From contig NZ_JBITTU010000003.1 in assembly GCF_044542075.1 (NCBI RefSeq), forward strand, positions 372,001 to 436,000: a stretch of DNA of 64,000 nucleotides, written 5' to 3'. Origin of the DNA: Leeuwenhoekiella sp044542075. GTDB lineage: Bacteria > Bacteroidota > Bacteroidia > Flavobacteriales > Flavobacteriaceae. Position numbers and translations under genes: made by a program. The notes under the pieces are model-generated. The model saw only the letters and a list, made by a program, of their open reading frames with translations, was not told where the DNA came from and made no database searches. This document shows positions 7,833 to 16,740 of this stretch, one piece after another; the first letter of the stretch is position 1, and every line of letters starts with the position of its first letter.

Positions 7833-8263
7833 TCGTCTATATTTTGTCTCATTTCGCGCTGGCGCATTGGCATTTGATCTATTACCTCAAAAATTGTACG
7901 GGGCTCAATATTATATGTTTTTTGAAACTTCACCCCTCCGTCTTTTCCTATTAGTGTGATGCCTTCAAAAGCCACAGGAATCTTATAGTTTTTTCGAAGG
8001 GGGGCGATTAAATAGGAGGTAACCACTTTTAATGCTCTATCGTAAATTCTACCTTTAGAAAGAGCAAACAAGATAATATTGCGATCATCTAGTTTTTTTG
8101 AACTTGCCTTAAAAAGCTCCCACTGTTTTTTAAAATTTTCATTTTGAAGACTTGTAGTAGAAAAAACCAAGATACGATTTCGTGATTTATACTTTGAGAA
8201 ATCCTCTTGAGCTGTTGCTGATAGTGCAAACAAGAATAATGGTAAAAAAGCGGCTTTGGTCAT
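7829..8263 (-). CDS. DUF4174 domain protein, exported
   Basis: A 144-residue protein with a Sec signal peptide (MTKAAFLPLFLFALSATAQ). The mature part contains RNRILVFSTTS, then a helical stretch, then ITLIGKDGGVKF, matching the DUF4174 family, which has a thioredoxin-like shape but no CxxC. Its function is unknown. It overlaps the end of msrA by one base (TAATG), so it is co-translated with a methionine sulfoxide reductase. This suggests a periplasmic or envelope role linked to oxidative stress, an inference from context only. Confidence 0.8.
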   Translation of the reverse strand: MTKAAFLPLFLFALSATAQEDFSKYKSRNRILVFSTTSLQNENFKKQWELFKASSKKLDDRNIILFALSKGRIYDRALKVVTSYLIAPLRKNYKIPVAFEGITLIGKDGGVKFQKTYNIEPRTIFEVIDQMPMRQREMRQNIDD

Positions 8264-8928
8264 TAGTATGCGGTATTTTCTTTTAATAATTCAGGATATT
8301 TCTTTTTAAAATTATTTAGTCTGGGTATTGAAACTCCCACGATATACGGGTCATTTGGGTGATTAAGTTCATAATCCTGATGATAATTTTCCGCTTTCCA
8401 GAATTTTTGAAAAGGCATTACCTGAGTTGTAATTTTACCATCGTAAAATTGTTCATTTAGCTTTTTTATAGTGTTTTCTAGAATAGTATGTTGATCCTCA
8501 TTTTGATAAAAAGCAATAGATCTGTATTGGCGACCGCGATCAGGACCTTGTCTATTTAAAGTCGTAGGGTCTTGCGATGCAAAAAACACATTAACTAGCG
8601 TTTGATAAGAAATTACTTGCGGATTATAAAATACTTCAACAGCTTCTGCATGATTGGTTTTGCCATAGCTTACCTGTTCATATGTTGGATTCTTTTCACT
8701 TCCACCACTATAACCGCTTACCACTTCTTCAACACCTTTTACGCTTTCAAATACAGCTTCAACGCACCAGAAACAACCACTGGCAAAATAAGCGCGTTCA
8801 AAGCTATCTACAGCTTGAGTTTGTACAGGATCTTTTTGCATCATTAGCGCATCGTGATCTGTAGTATCTGAATTTTTACACGAGATACATAGAAGGAGAA
8901 GGAGAAAGAACGATGATAAAATCTTCAT
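8263..8928 (-). CDS. msrA: Peptide-methionine (S)-S-oxide reductase MsrA, lipoprotein
   Basis: A 221-residue MsrA that repairs oxidised methionine in proteins. The catalytic Cys51 lies in ASGCFWCVEAVF, followed by VVSGYSGG, the NHAEAVEV stretch and QYRSIAFY. A lipoprotein signal precedes it, with the lipid-carrying Cys17 (LCISCKNS), so the enzyme is expected to be membrane anchored in the periplasm rather than cytosolic. It lacks an MsrB domain. It is first in a two-gene operon with the DUF4174 gene. Confidence is high for the function and good for the lipoprotein location. Confidence 0.96.
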   Translation of the reverse strand: MKILSSFFLLLLLCISCKNSDTTDHDALMMQKDPVQTQAVDSFERAYFASGCFWCVEAVFESVKGVEEVVSGYSGGSEKNPTYEQVSYGKTNHAEAVEVFYNPQVISYQTLVNVFFASQDPTTLNRQGPDRGRQYRSIAFYQNEDQHTILENTIKKLNEQFYDGKITTQVMPFQKFWKAENYHQDYELNHPNDPYIVGVSIPRLNNFKKKYPELLKENTAY

Positions 8929-9004
8929 AACCTTATTTTTAAATAAAATTAGAGGAATCTTAAAGACGCTCTTGCTAATACCTTGTTAAACTCTAGTTTA
9001 GGGT

Positions 9005-9034
9005 ATAAAAAAAGCCTCGTAGAAACGAGGCTTT
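9005..9034 (-). terminator. Terminator of the coiled-coil/Nif3 operon
   Basis: A ten-base stem (9011-9020 with 9025-9034, AAAGCCTCGT / ACGAGGCTTT) closes an AGAA loop. On the minus strand it is followed by T residues (plus A run 9007-9013). It lies 22 bases after the stop of the coiled-coil gene. Confidence 0.88.
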
Positions 9035-9056
9035 TAAAGTAATATATGTTGAGATC

Positions 9057-9836
9057 TTATATTTTAGAGAAGATCGCTTCCATTTTTTCTTGTTCTTCGC
9101 GTGCTAATTCTTCATCTACAAGAATTCTACCGCTATGCTCATCTGTGATAATTTTCTTGCGACCAGCGATTTCTACTTGAACTTGTGGAGGAATAGTAAA
9201 GAAAGATCCTCCAGATGCACCGCGCTCAATTGCAACAATAGCAAGGCCATTGCGTACGTTTGATCGAATACGATTGTATGCTTTTACAAGACGCTCATCT
9301 ATAGAATTTTCAAAAGCTTCACTCTGAGATAAAAGAGCTTGCTCTTCTTTTTCAGTTTCTGCTAAAATTGCATCAAGTTCTTGTTTTTTGTGTTTTAAGT
9401 GCTTTTGGCGCTCTCCAACACGTTCTTTAGTCTGATCAATAACAGCATTTTTTTGCTCAATTTGAGCACGGTATTCTCTAATATTTTTTTCAGCTAATTG
9501 AATTTCTAATTCTTGAAACTCAATCTCTTTACTTAAAGAATTGTATTCTCTGTTATTGCGCACATTCTTTTGCTGCTCAGTATATTTCTTAATTGAAGCT
9601 TTTGATTCATCAATAAGAATTTTCTTAGCTTTAATCTGATCATCGATTAAACCAAGTTCACCTCCTAGTTTTTCAAGTCGGGTATTTAATCCTGCAACTT
9701 CATCTTCAAGATCTTCTACTTCTAAAGGAAGCTCACCACGCACATTGCGAATGGTATCAACACGAGAATGTATCAGTTGCAAATCATATAATGCTCTGAG
9801 TTTTTCTTCAACGGTAGCTTCGGTCTTTTTTGCCAT
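9057..9836 (-). CDS. Coiled-coil protein with degenerate C4 zinc-ribbon domain (COG1579 type)
   Basis: A 259-residue protein: a long antiparallel coiled coil (about residues 30-180) and a C-terminal domain that aligns with the COG1579 zinc ribbon (FFTIPPQVQVEIAGRKKII, then EHSGRILVDEEL). The usual four zinc cysteines are absent: the first pair is replaced by SGGS and the second by DEHS, so the domain probably folds without zinc. The family is thought to bind nucleic acid, but its role is not settled. It starts one base after the stop of the nif3-like gene, so the two form an operon, a pairing common in Bacteroidota. Confidence 0.88.
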   Translation of the reverse strand: MAKKTEATVEEKLRALYDLQLIHSRVDTIRNVRGELPLEVEDLEDEVAGLNTRLEKLGGELGLIDDQIKAKKILIDESKASIKKYTEQQKNVRNNREYNSLSKEIEFQELEIQLAEKNIREYRAQIEQKNAVIDQTKERVGERQKHLKHKKQELDAILAETEKEEQALLSQSEAFENSIDERLVKAYNRIRSNVRNGLAIVAIERGASGGSFFTIPPQVQVEIAGRKKIITDEHSGRILVDEELAREEQEKMEAIFSKI

Positions 9837-9837
9837 A

Positions 9838-10932
9838 TTATAAATACTTAATAGGATTGGTGTTTTCGTCTTCTAAAACGACTGCAAAATTAGTAAATTT
9901 TTTCGTAAGAAAGTCAGTAAGAATATTTTTTGTGAATTGCTCACTTTCATAGTGACCTATATCTACCAGTATAAGTTTATTTTCAGCTTGATAAAACTGA
10001 TGGTATTTTAAATCTGCGGTGATCAAAGCGTCTGCTCCAGAGCTAATTGCAGCATCTATGGCAAAACTTCCGCTTCCACCTAAAACAGCTACTTTTTTAA
10101 TGGGTTTGTCGAGCAGCATCGAGTGGCGTACCCCTTTTGCATTGAAGTTTTTTGAGACTAATTGTAAAAAAGGCAATGCATTCATCGCTTCAGGAAGTTC
10201 GCCAAGCATCCCCATTCCTATATTTTGATTGGAATTATCTAGCGTGGTGATTTCATAAGCGACTTCCTCATAAGAATGTGCATTAAAAAGGGTCTGGAGT
10301 ATTTTTGATTCTAAACGCGCCTCAAAAGTTACGTGAAGTTGAATTTCATTCTCTTTTTGAAACTCACCACGTTTACCCTTTGTAGGATTGCTATTTGCAT
10401 TACCTGTAAATGTTCCAAACCCTAAGGTATTAAAACTACAGGATTCGTAATTGCCAATATTACCTGCACCGGCATCAAACAATGCATTACGTACGTGTTC
10501 AATTTCCGCTTCGGGGACGTAGGTTGTTAGTTTTTTAATAACACCTTTTTTAGGGATAAGAATTTTTCTATTAATAAGATTTAAAGCGTCACACATACCT
10601 TTACTAACGCCGTGGGGCATATTATCTAAAGCTGTGTGAATCGCATAAATAGCGATATCATTTTTTATAGCTTTTAAAACTACACGCTCCACATAATTTT
10701 TACCCGTTATTTTTTTTAATCCGCTAAAAACAATAGGATGAAAACTTACAATAAGGTTGCAATTTTTAGCAATTGCAGTATCTACCGTTTTTTCAAGGGT
10801 ATCTAGCGCCACTAAAATACCGGTAACTTCTTTATTCTTATCTCCTAGAAGAAGTCCTACATTGTCAAAATCTTCGGCATAAGCCAGAGGTGCAAACTCT
10901 TCTAAGGCTTCAATAACTTCGTTAATTATCAT
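9838..10932 (-). CDS. Nif3-like dinuclear metal-centre protein
   Basis: A 364-residue member of the Nif3/YbgI family, of the longer form with an inserted middle domain (about residues 125-230). Metal ligands are visible as His in SFHPIVFSG and AIHTALDN near the N-terminus and His/Glu in VDIGHYESEQF near the C-terminus. Members form hexameric rings with a two-metal site and are annotated as GTP cyclohydrolase type 2-like, but their reaction is disputed. It opens the operon with the degenerate zinc-ribbon gene and is transcribed away from lpxK, with the intergenic region presumably holding both promoters. Confidence 0.92.
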   Translation of the reverse strand: MIINEVIEALEEFAPLAYAEDFDNVGLLLGDKNKEVTGILVALDTLEKTVDTAIAKNCNLIVSFHPIVFSGLKKITGKNYVERVVLKAIKNDIAIYAIHTALDNMPHGVSKGMCDALNLINRKILIPKKGVIKKLTTYVPEAEIEHVRNALFDAGAGNIGNYESCSFNTLGFGTFTGNANSNPTKGKRGEFQKENEIQLHVTFEARLESKILQTLFNAHSYEEVAYEITTLDNSNQNIGMGMLGELPEAMNALPFLQLVSKNFNAKGVRHSMLLDKPIKKVAVLGGSGSFAIDAAISSGADALITADLKYHQFYQAENKLILVDIGHYESEQFTKNILTDFLTKKFTNFAVVLEDENTNPIKYL

Positions 10933-11063
10933 AATATATTAAACTGTAAAATTCTTTTTAAGACGTTGTGCTGAAAGTAGTTTGTTATCAAACAATTCTG
11001 TGGAAAAACAACAGAGTAACTCAGCCTGTGGTGCGTAAATATAAAAATTATAACTTCGAGCCT

Positions 11064-12083
11064 GTGAAGAATGCTCGTAAAATACTTTGGCCATTTGCTG
11101 TACCCTATGACGGCGTTACGCGTTTGCGGAACTATCTTTTTGACAACTCTTTTTTTGATTCTAAATCCTATGATTTTCCGATTATAGGTATAGGTAATCT
11201 ATCTACAGGAGGCACTGGGAAATCACCCATGACAGAGTATGTGGTTTCTTTATTGAAAGATACATACTGTACTGCAACACTTAGCAGAGGATACGGCAGA
11301 AATACTAAGGGTTATCTTGAGGTGACATCAAACTTAAAAGCTACAGATACGGGAGACGAACCTTTGCAATTTGCCAGAAAGTTTAGAGATGTACGTGTTG
11401 CTGTTTGTGAAGACCGTGTTATAGGTATTTCAAAATTACGAGATACAGTACCACTACCCGAATTAATTGTCTTAGATGACGTCTATCAACACCGTAAGGT
11501 AAAGCCGGGTTTGCTTATTTTACTTACCGCCCTTGATGATTTATTTTACGATGATTTCGTTTTACCCGCAGGCAATTTAAGAGAAAGCAGGCAAGGAGCA
11601 GATAGAGCAGATTGTGTTGTGGTGACTAAATGTCCTCAAAATTTGTCAATTGAAAAGCAACAGGAAATACAAAAGAAGATTTCAAAATATACTGATGCTA
11701 CCGTTTATTTTGCAACTATAAACTACGGAAAGCCACAATCTAAAACAGGTGTTGTAAGGTGGGATGTGTTTAATAAAAAACAAATAACAGTAGTTACGGG
11801 TATTGCTAAACCTAAACCTTTTTTGAAGTATTTAGATAAGGAGTACTTAAGCTACACCCATCTTCAATTTGCAGACCATCATAATTTTTCTGATGACGAA
11901 CTCAAAAAACTTGATGAGTATCCTGTTATTCTTACAACCGAAAAGGATTTTGTGCGACTTAATGGAAAACTGAATAAAGCAGCTCTATTTTACATCCCCA
12001 TTACTTTTAATTTTCATAGAAATACGGAAGAATTTAATCGTCTTATTCTAAACTTCGCACAATCAAATTCAGTTAGAGAATAA
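11064..12083 (+). CDS. lpxK: Tetraacyldisaccharide 4'-kinase LpxK (lipid A synthesis)
   Basis: LpxK phosphorylates the lipid A precursor at the 4' position at the inner membrane. The P-loop is GNLSTGGTGKSPMTEY. The membrane-facing N-terminus ARKILWPFAVPYDGVTRLRN is family typical. The frame is open from an ATG-equivalent at 10968, but the extra 32 residues (ending YNFEP) look unlike any LpxK; a GTG at 11064 gives the normal length (339 residues), so I place the start there. The 3' end overlaps the convergent histidine kinase by 11 bases. Function is secure; the start is moderately so. Confidence 0.92.
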   Translation: MKNARKILWPFAVPYDGVTRLRNYLFDNSFFDSKSYDFPIIGIGNLSTGGTGKSPMTEYVVSLLKDTYCTATLSRGYGRNTKGYLEVTSNLKATDTGDEPLQFARKFRDVRVAVCEDRVIGISKLRDTVPLPELIVLDDVYQHRKVKPGLLILLTALDDLFYDDFVLPAGNLRESRQGADRADCVVVTKCPQNLSIEKQQEIQKKISKYTDATVYFATINYGKPQSKTGVVRWDVFNKKQITVVTGIAKPKPFLKYLDKEYLSYTHLQFADHHNFSDDELKKLDEYPVILTTEKDFVRLNGKLNKAALFYIPITFNFHRNTEEFNRLILNFAQSNSVRE

Positions 12084-14292
12084 CATTTTTACGCTTTAAT
12101 GCATTGTGTATTTTAGAGAAGAATTCTTCAATTTTATAAGGCTTTGGGATGATGTCATTAAATCCAGCAAGATAGAAATCGTCTATATTTTCATCTATAG
12201 TTACAGCGGTTAAGGCGAGAATAGGAAGGTCTTTATTAAACTCTCTAATTTTTTCGGTTGCTTCTATACCGCTAATTCCCGGCATGTGAATATCCATAAG
12301 AACAAGGTCATAAGTTTCAAATCTTACTTTTTCTATGGCAATCTCTCCGTTGTCTGCAACGTCACATTCCATAAAATTCTTTTCTAAGATTTTACGGGTG
12401 ATCATTTGATTAATTTTATTGTCTTCTACAACGAGGATTTTTCTTCCTTTTAAAGATTCATAATCAATCTCGTATACGCGTTCTTCGGGTTCTTTGTCTT
12501 TACTCAATGGTAGGGCATATTTAATATCAAAGAAAAATTTTGATCCTTTTCCTAGTGTACTTTCCAGTTCAATTTTACTCTTCTGTAAGTTTAATAAACG
12601 TTTTACAATAGAGAGACCTAAGCCGGTACCACCAAATTTCCTGTTAATTTGAACAGAACCCTGTGTAAAGTTTTGAAAGATGTCTTTTTGTTTTTTCTTA
12701 CTTATACCTTCACCGGTATCTTCAATTTCAAAATGAAGATAGGTTTGCGTTTCATTCTTGCTAATTTGGTTTATTCTAACAAAAATACTGCCGTCACGAG
12801 TAAATTTGTTTCCGTTACCAATTAGATTTATTAGAATTTGAGACATCATAAGTGGATCACCTACAATTTGTTCTGGGATTGCATTATCGTATTCTAATAT
12901 AAGTTTATTGCCTTTCTCCTGAGCAGATCTTTCTAAGGCAAACAGCACATCATCTACACGCTTACGCAGGTTAAATGTCGCTTTTTCTACTTCTACCTTA
13001 TCAGCTTCAAGTTTGTTGAGATCAAGAATATTATTTATAAGTGAGAGTAAATACTCACCAGAAAATTTAAGAGAATCTAAATGTTTCTTTTGCTCATCTG
13101 TAGGATTTTCACTTAATAATAAGTGGGTCAAACCTGTTACAGCGTACATAGGTGTTCGCAGCTCGTGTGTAATTGTAGATAAGAATTGTGCCTTTACAAC
13201 AGAAGCTTTTTCTGCATTTTCCTTAGCAATAATTAATTCTGCATTTTTAGCTTGTAGTAATTCGTTTGCTTTAGCTCTAAGATTGTTGTTTTTATAAAGC
13301 GATAGCGCCAGAAGGCAGAGTATAGTAAATAGAGCAATAATTAAAACTGTGGTAATTTTATTGGCTTGTACTAGCCTTGCTGGGTTATAATCTGCAGGAT
13401 CTATCTCAGATAAAAGCGCGTTGCGTATAGTTAAGGCTTTTGTATTTGAGCCATTATCACCAAAGTAGGTCTGGCGTTTCTGATTGTAAGTATTTAGATA
13501 GGTAAAAGCCTTCTCGTAGTCTTTAGAATTGCTGTAAATAGTGCTAAGGAGTGCTAGGGCATCAAGCTCTATCTGCGGAAAATTATTGCTTATACTTAAT
13601 TCGTGAGCTTTTTTAGCATAATCTAAACTTTTCTCTGTAGATAAGAGACTTTCGTATGCCCGCGAACTTTGAATGTAAATACGCGCAATTACAAAGTAAT
13701 TTTTTTTCTTTTGATCTAGAAGCAATGCGAGTGCATTCTCATATTTCGGTAATGCTTCTTCCGGTTTTTTTAATTCTTGCAAAATGTTACCATGATAGAG
13801 ATAGGCTGAAGCGAGATCGTCTGTAACTCCTTTGTCACGAGAACCTATTAAGATAGTTTCTGCTTGTTGTAAAAAGGGCAAGGCCCGCTGCGAATCGTCA
13901 GTTTTAATTAGAATTTGAGAATAATATAAGTAGTCTTTACCTAACTGATCTGTCTCTTTAAGTTCTTGATGAGTAATAATCGCATCTCTGATTTCGATAT
14001 TAGCTTTGTCAAACTCTCCCTGTTTTAAATATACATTGCTAAGGAGCTGACTGGCAGTAGCAGCTCTACTTTTATTATCAATCTTTTGCGCAAGATATCG
14101 AGCTTCTTCTAGCTTCTTAACAGATTCAGTAAAATTTGAAGCTCCAATAAGGTTTACGGCATCAATTATGAGTGAATCAATTTTAATATTGCGCTCGTTC
14201 TCATTATTACTTGGTCTCTGACCAAAGCAAATAACAGAGAACAACAGAAAGATGACAAGTAGTCTTTTGTCGAAAAACATTTTTTTCTTCAT
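12073..14292 (-). CDS. Hybrid sensor histidine kinase with TPR sensor domain and receiver
   Basis: A 739-residue membrane kinase. A signal peptide (1-25) precedes TPR-like helical repeats (about 30-290), expected in the periplasm, then one transmembrane helix (about 313-333) and a short coiled coil. HisKA carries His376 (STITHELRTP). The ATPase domain shows NLIGNGNKFT, EDTGEGIS and GGTGLGLSIVKR. The C-terminal receiver has the phospho-acceptor Asp667 (LVLMDIHMPG) and a late IIPKPY lysine. No DNA-binding output domain or partner regulator is adjacent, so the downstream pathway is unknown. A -7 element lies 26 bases before its start. Confidence 0.95.
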   Translation of the reverse strand: MKKKMFFDKRLLVIFLLFSVICFGQRPSNNENERNIKIDSLIIDAVNLIGASNFTESVKKLEEARYLAQKIDNKSRAATASQLLSNVYLKQGEFDKANIEIRDAIITHQELKETDQLGKDYLYYSQILIKTDDSQRALPFLQQAETILIGSRDKGVTDDLASAYLYHGNILQELKKPEEALPKYENALALLLDQKKKNYFVIARIYIQSSRAYESLLSTEKSLDYAKKAHELSISNNFPQIELDALALLSTIYSNSKDYEKAFTYLNTYNQKRQTYFGDNGSNTKALTIRNALLSEIDPADYNPARLVQANKITTVLIIALFTILCLLALSLYKNNNLRAKANELLQAKNAELIIAKENAEKASVVKAQFLSTITHELRTPMYAVTGLTHLLLSENPTDEQKKHLDSLKFSGEYLLSLINNILDLNKLEADKVEVEKATFNLRKRVDDVLFALERSAQEKGNKLILEYDNAIPEQIVGDPLMMSQILINLIGNGNKFTRDGSIFVRINQISKNETQTYLHFEIEDTGEGISKKKQKDIFQNFTQGSVQINRKFGGTGLGLSIVKRLLNLQKSKIELESTLGKGSKFFFDIKYALPLSKDKEPEERVYEIDYESLKGRKILVVEDNKINQMITRKILEKNFMECDVADNGEIAIEKVRFETYDLVLMDIHMPGISGIEATEKIREFNKDLPILALTAVTIDENIDDFYLAGFNDIIPKPYKIEEFFSKIHNALKRKNVIL

Positions 14293-14317
14293 TGAGCTAC
14301 TAATATAGGCACTTTGG

Positions 14318-14325
14318 CAAAATTA
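14318..14325 (-). promoter_or_regulatory. Promoter -7 element of the hybrid kinase gene
   Basis: The minus strand reads TAATTTTG, a perfect TAnnTTTG. It lies within the 44-base gap between the GAPDH stop and the kinase start, showing that the kinase probably has its own promoter. No TTG was found at -33. Confidence 0.5.
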
Positions 14326-14336
14326 GGAACGTACTT

Positions 14337-15341
14337 TTAAGATTTTCGTGAGATTTTAATAATTAAATCTATAATTCGGGCAGAGTAGCCCGTTTCGTTG
14401 TCATACCAGCCTATTAATTTGACTAAATTACCAATTACAGAAGTCATTTGTGAATCAAGAATGCAGGAATTTTCGTTACCTACAATGTCTATAGATACTA
14501 AAGGTATCGTTGTATACTCTAAAATCCCTTTTAAATACGTATTTGATGCTTTTTTAAATGCTTCATTAATTTCCTCAATTGTTGTGTCTCTGGCAACATT
14601 AAGGGTTACATCTGTTAAAGATCCGTTAGGCACCGGTACCCGAATACCGCATCCTCCAATTACATTAGAAAGTTCTGGAAAAATCTTTGTAAGCGCCTTT
14701 GCAGCTCCTGTAGTGGTAGGTACTATAGACTGGCCTGCGGCACGAGATCTTCTCAAATCTGGATGTGGTTGATCGTGTAGACTCTGATCTGTAGTATAGG
14801 AGTGTACCGTGGTAATGTACGCTTGCTTAACGCCGCATAGATCATTTACCACTTTTATCATAGGAGCCGCGTTATTTGTGGTGCAACTTGCATTAGAAAT
14901 AATCAACTCGTCTCCCGTGATTAGATTGTCATTAACGCCTAAAACTATTGTCTTAATACGGTCGTCTACTGCCGGGACACTTAAAATAACTTTGGGAGCA
15001 CCTGCTTTAAGATGGCCTTCAAGTAAATCGTAAGTTTTAAACTTACCCGTACTTTCAACTACAATATCAAGATTGTAAGAAGACCAGGGTATACTTACCG
15101 GATCACTAAATTGATAAAGACCTATTTCTTTATCATCAACCCTTAACTTTCCACTAGAAAATGAAATGTCTCTTTTGAAAATTCCGTGGATACTATCATA
15201 TTTTAATAAGTGCGCTAAAGTTGCGCCATCTGCACGGTCATTTATTGCTACAATCTCTATTAGCGGGTGATCGTATAATAAACGGAACAGTCTTCGACCA
15301 ATACGGCCAAAACCATTGATTCCAATTTTAATTTTAGACAT
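14337..15341 (-). CDS. gap: Type I glyceraldehyde-3-phosphate dehydrogenase
   Basis: A 334-residue glycolytic enzyme converting glyceraldehyde-3-phosphate to 1,3-bisphosphoglycerate. The N-terminal Rossmann GINGFGRIGR is at residues 8-17, Asp35 of the AINDRAD loop favours NAD, the catalytic Cys153 is in SNASCTTNNAAP and His180 in ITTVHSYT. The frame can be extended to a TTG at 15347, but the ATG at 15341 gives the conserved MSKIKIGING start. It follows lipA by 12 bases and should be in the same transcript. Many Bacteroidota carry more than one gap gene; whether this is the main glycolytic copy cannot be told. Confidence 0.95.
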   Translation of the reverse strand: MSKIKIGINGFGRIGRRLFRLLYDHPLIEIVAINDRADGATLAHLLKYDSIHGIFKRDISFSSGKLRVDDKEIGLYQFSDPVSIPWSSYNLDIVVESTGKFKTYDLLEGHLKAGAPKVILSVPAVDDRIKTIVLGVNDNLITGDELIISNASCTTNNAAPMIKVVNDLCGVKQAYITTVHSYTTDQSLHDQPHPDLRRSRAAGQSIVPTTTGAAKALTKIFPELSNVIGGCGIRVPVPNGSLTDVTLNVARDTTIEEINEAFKKASNTYLKGILEYTTIPLVSIDIVGNENSCILDSQMTSVIGNLVKLIGWYDNETGYSARIIDLIIKISRKS

Positions 15342-15353
15342 TAGCAATAGGGA

Positions 15354-16226
15354 CTAAAGGAGGTGTTTTTGAGCTTTGTAAGATGAGCGTACAAGAGCGC
15401 CACTCTCTACGTGTCTAAAGCCCATTTCTAGACCTAGAACTTCATATTTTTTAAATTGATCAGGGGTAATAAATTGTTTAACTGGTAAATGCTTTTTAGA
15501 AGGTTGAAGATACTGGCCAATAGTAACAATATCAACATTTGCACTTCTAAGATCACGCATCACTTGTAAAACTTCCTCTTCAGTCTCACCTAAACCTAGC
15601 ATAATTCCAGACTTTGTACGTTTTATACCATTATCTTTTAAGTATTTCAAAACTCCAAGACTACGCTCGTATTGTGCCTGTATACGTACTTCACGAGTGA
15701 GACGCTTTACAGTTTCCATATTATGAGATACGACTTCTGGAGAAACTTCAATTATACGATCTATATTTCGCTCATTACCTTGAAAATCGGGTATTAGCGT
15801 TTCTAGAGTTGTATTGGGATTCATGCGACGTATCGCTTTTACCGTTTCTGCCCACATGATAGAACCCATATCTTTAAGGTCATCACGATCTACCGATGTT
15901 ACAACTGCATGCTTAATATCCATAAGCTTAATAGAACGAGCAACTTTTTCTGGTTCTTCCCAATCTAAAGTGTCTGGTCTTCCAGTTTTTACTCCACAAA
16001 ATCCACAGGAGCGCGTACAAACATTTCCTAAAATCATAAATGTTGCCGTCCCTTCACTCCAGCATTCTCCCATATTAGGACAACTACCCGAGGTGCAAAT
16101 TGTATGTAAATCGTACTTATCTACAAGACTTCTTAATTCTGTATATTTTTTACCTGTAGGTAGTTTAACCCGTAACCACTTCGGTTTAGGGGTTCTTACA
16201 GGAGCTGCAATCGTTTCAGTATTCAT
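15354..16226 (-). CDS. lipA: Lipoyl synthase LipA
   Basis: A radical-SAM enzyme that inserts two sulfur atoms into octanoyl groups on lipoyl domains. Counted from the ATG at 16226, the auxiliary cluster cysteines are 44, 49 and 55 (ICTSGSCPNMGEC) and the radical-SAM cysteines are 70, 74 and 77 (VCTRSCGFC). The C-terminal RSSYKAQKHLL holds the conserved serine ligand. The frame runs ten residues further up to 16256, but MNTETIAAP matches the family start in Flavobacteriia. The 290-residue length is normal. It is followed closely by gap, an apparent two-gene operon of central carbon metabolism. Confidence 0.97.
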   Translation of the reverse strand: MNTETIAAPVRTPKPKWLRVKLPTGKKYTELRSLVDKYDLHTICTSGSCPNMGECWSEGTATFMILGNVCTRSCGFCGVKTGRPDTLDWEEPEKVARSIKLMDIKHAVVTSVDRDDLKDMGSIMWAETVKAIRRMNPNTTLETLIPDFQGNERNIDRIIEVSPEVVSHNMETVKRLTREVRIQAQYERSLGVLKYLKDNGIKRTKSGIMLGLGETEEEVLQVMRDLRSANVDIVTIGQYLQPSKKHLPVKQFITPDQFKKYEVLGLEMGFRHVESGALVRSSYKAQKHLL

Positions 16227-16436
16227 ACCATTTTTTTTGCTGCTGTAAAGATACAAACTGTAGGTTAATTATGAACTTATCTCAGATTTTGTAGCGCTTT
16301 TTGAATTGCTTTTTATTGCATGTTAAGATTGTGTTTAGATAAGTAGTTAAAATTATAGCAATTAGTAATTTATTGTGAATAATAAATAAAGAATCGAGAT
16401 ACTTTTACACTGGTAATTAAACTTAAAAACACTCAT

Positions 16437-16634
16437 ATGAAACGATTTACACTTCCTTTTTTGATTATAGCACTTATAACAGGGGTTTACGGTTTTGGGG
16501 GTTTTAATCTATGGGCTACTGAAGCAGCGCGCGTATTATTCTTAATATCTGCAGACTTATTTGTTGTTTCGCTATTTGCTAAATTTCTATTTAAAAATAA
16601 TCAGGATCAAATTGCCCAACGGGTAAAATCATAG
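16437..16634 (+). CDS. Small membrane protein, DUF1328/YtjA-like, 65 residues
   Basis: Two hydrophobic segments (about 5-22 and 31-51) are separated by a short loop, and the tail is basic and polar. The FLIIALITGVYGFGGF stretch followed by an Ala-rich region and a second helix resembles the DUF1328 family of small inner-membrane proteins. Its function is unknown. It stands alone with its own terminator 28 bases downstream. Upstream, TTG at 16371-16373 and TACTTTTA near 16399 may form a promoter with a slightly long spacer. The family match is a resemblance only. Confidence 0.65.
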   Translation: MKRFTLPFLIIALITGVYGFGGFNLWATEAARVLFLISADLFVVSLFAKFLFKNNQDQIAQRVKS

Positions 16635-16662
16635 AATTAACGATACTTTCATTCCTAAATAT

Positions 16663-16690
16663 AAACTGCCCATATAAGGCAGTTTTTTTT
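16663..16690 (+). terminator. Rho-independent terminator after the small membrane protein gene
   Basis: An eight-base stem AAACTGCC / GGCAGTTT (16663-16670 with 16678-16685), loop CATATAA, then a run of eight T. It separates the small gene from the next one. Confidence 0.9.
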
Positions 16691-16740
16691 ATTCTTAATT
16701 TGTAGCATAATAATTGTAGTTATTTTAGAAAAAAAAATCT

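Noticed and set aside
10968..11063. Extra 32 codons at the start of lpxK
   Set aside because: No resemblance to LpxK N-termini; the GTG at 11064 gives the normal enzyme length. Kept only as an alternative start.
14398..15033. Plus-strand frames opposite GAPDH
   Set aside because: Shadows of the conserved dehydrogenase; residues mirror its codons and no start signal precedes them.
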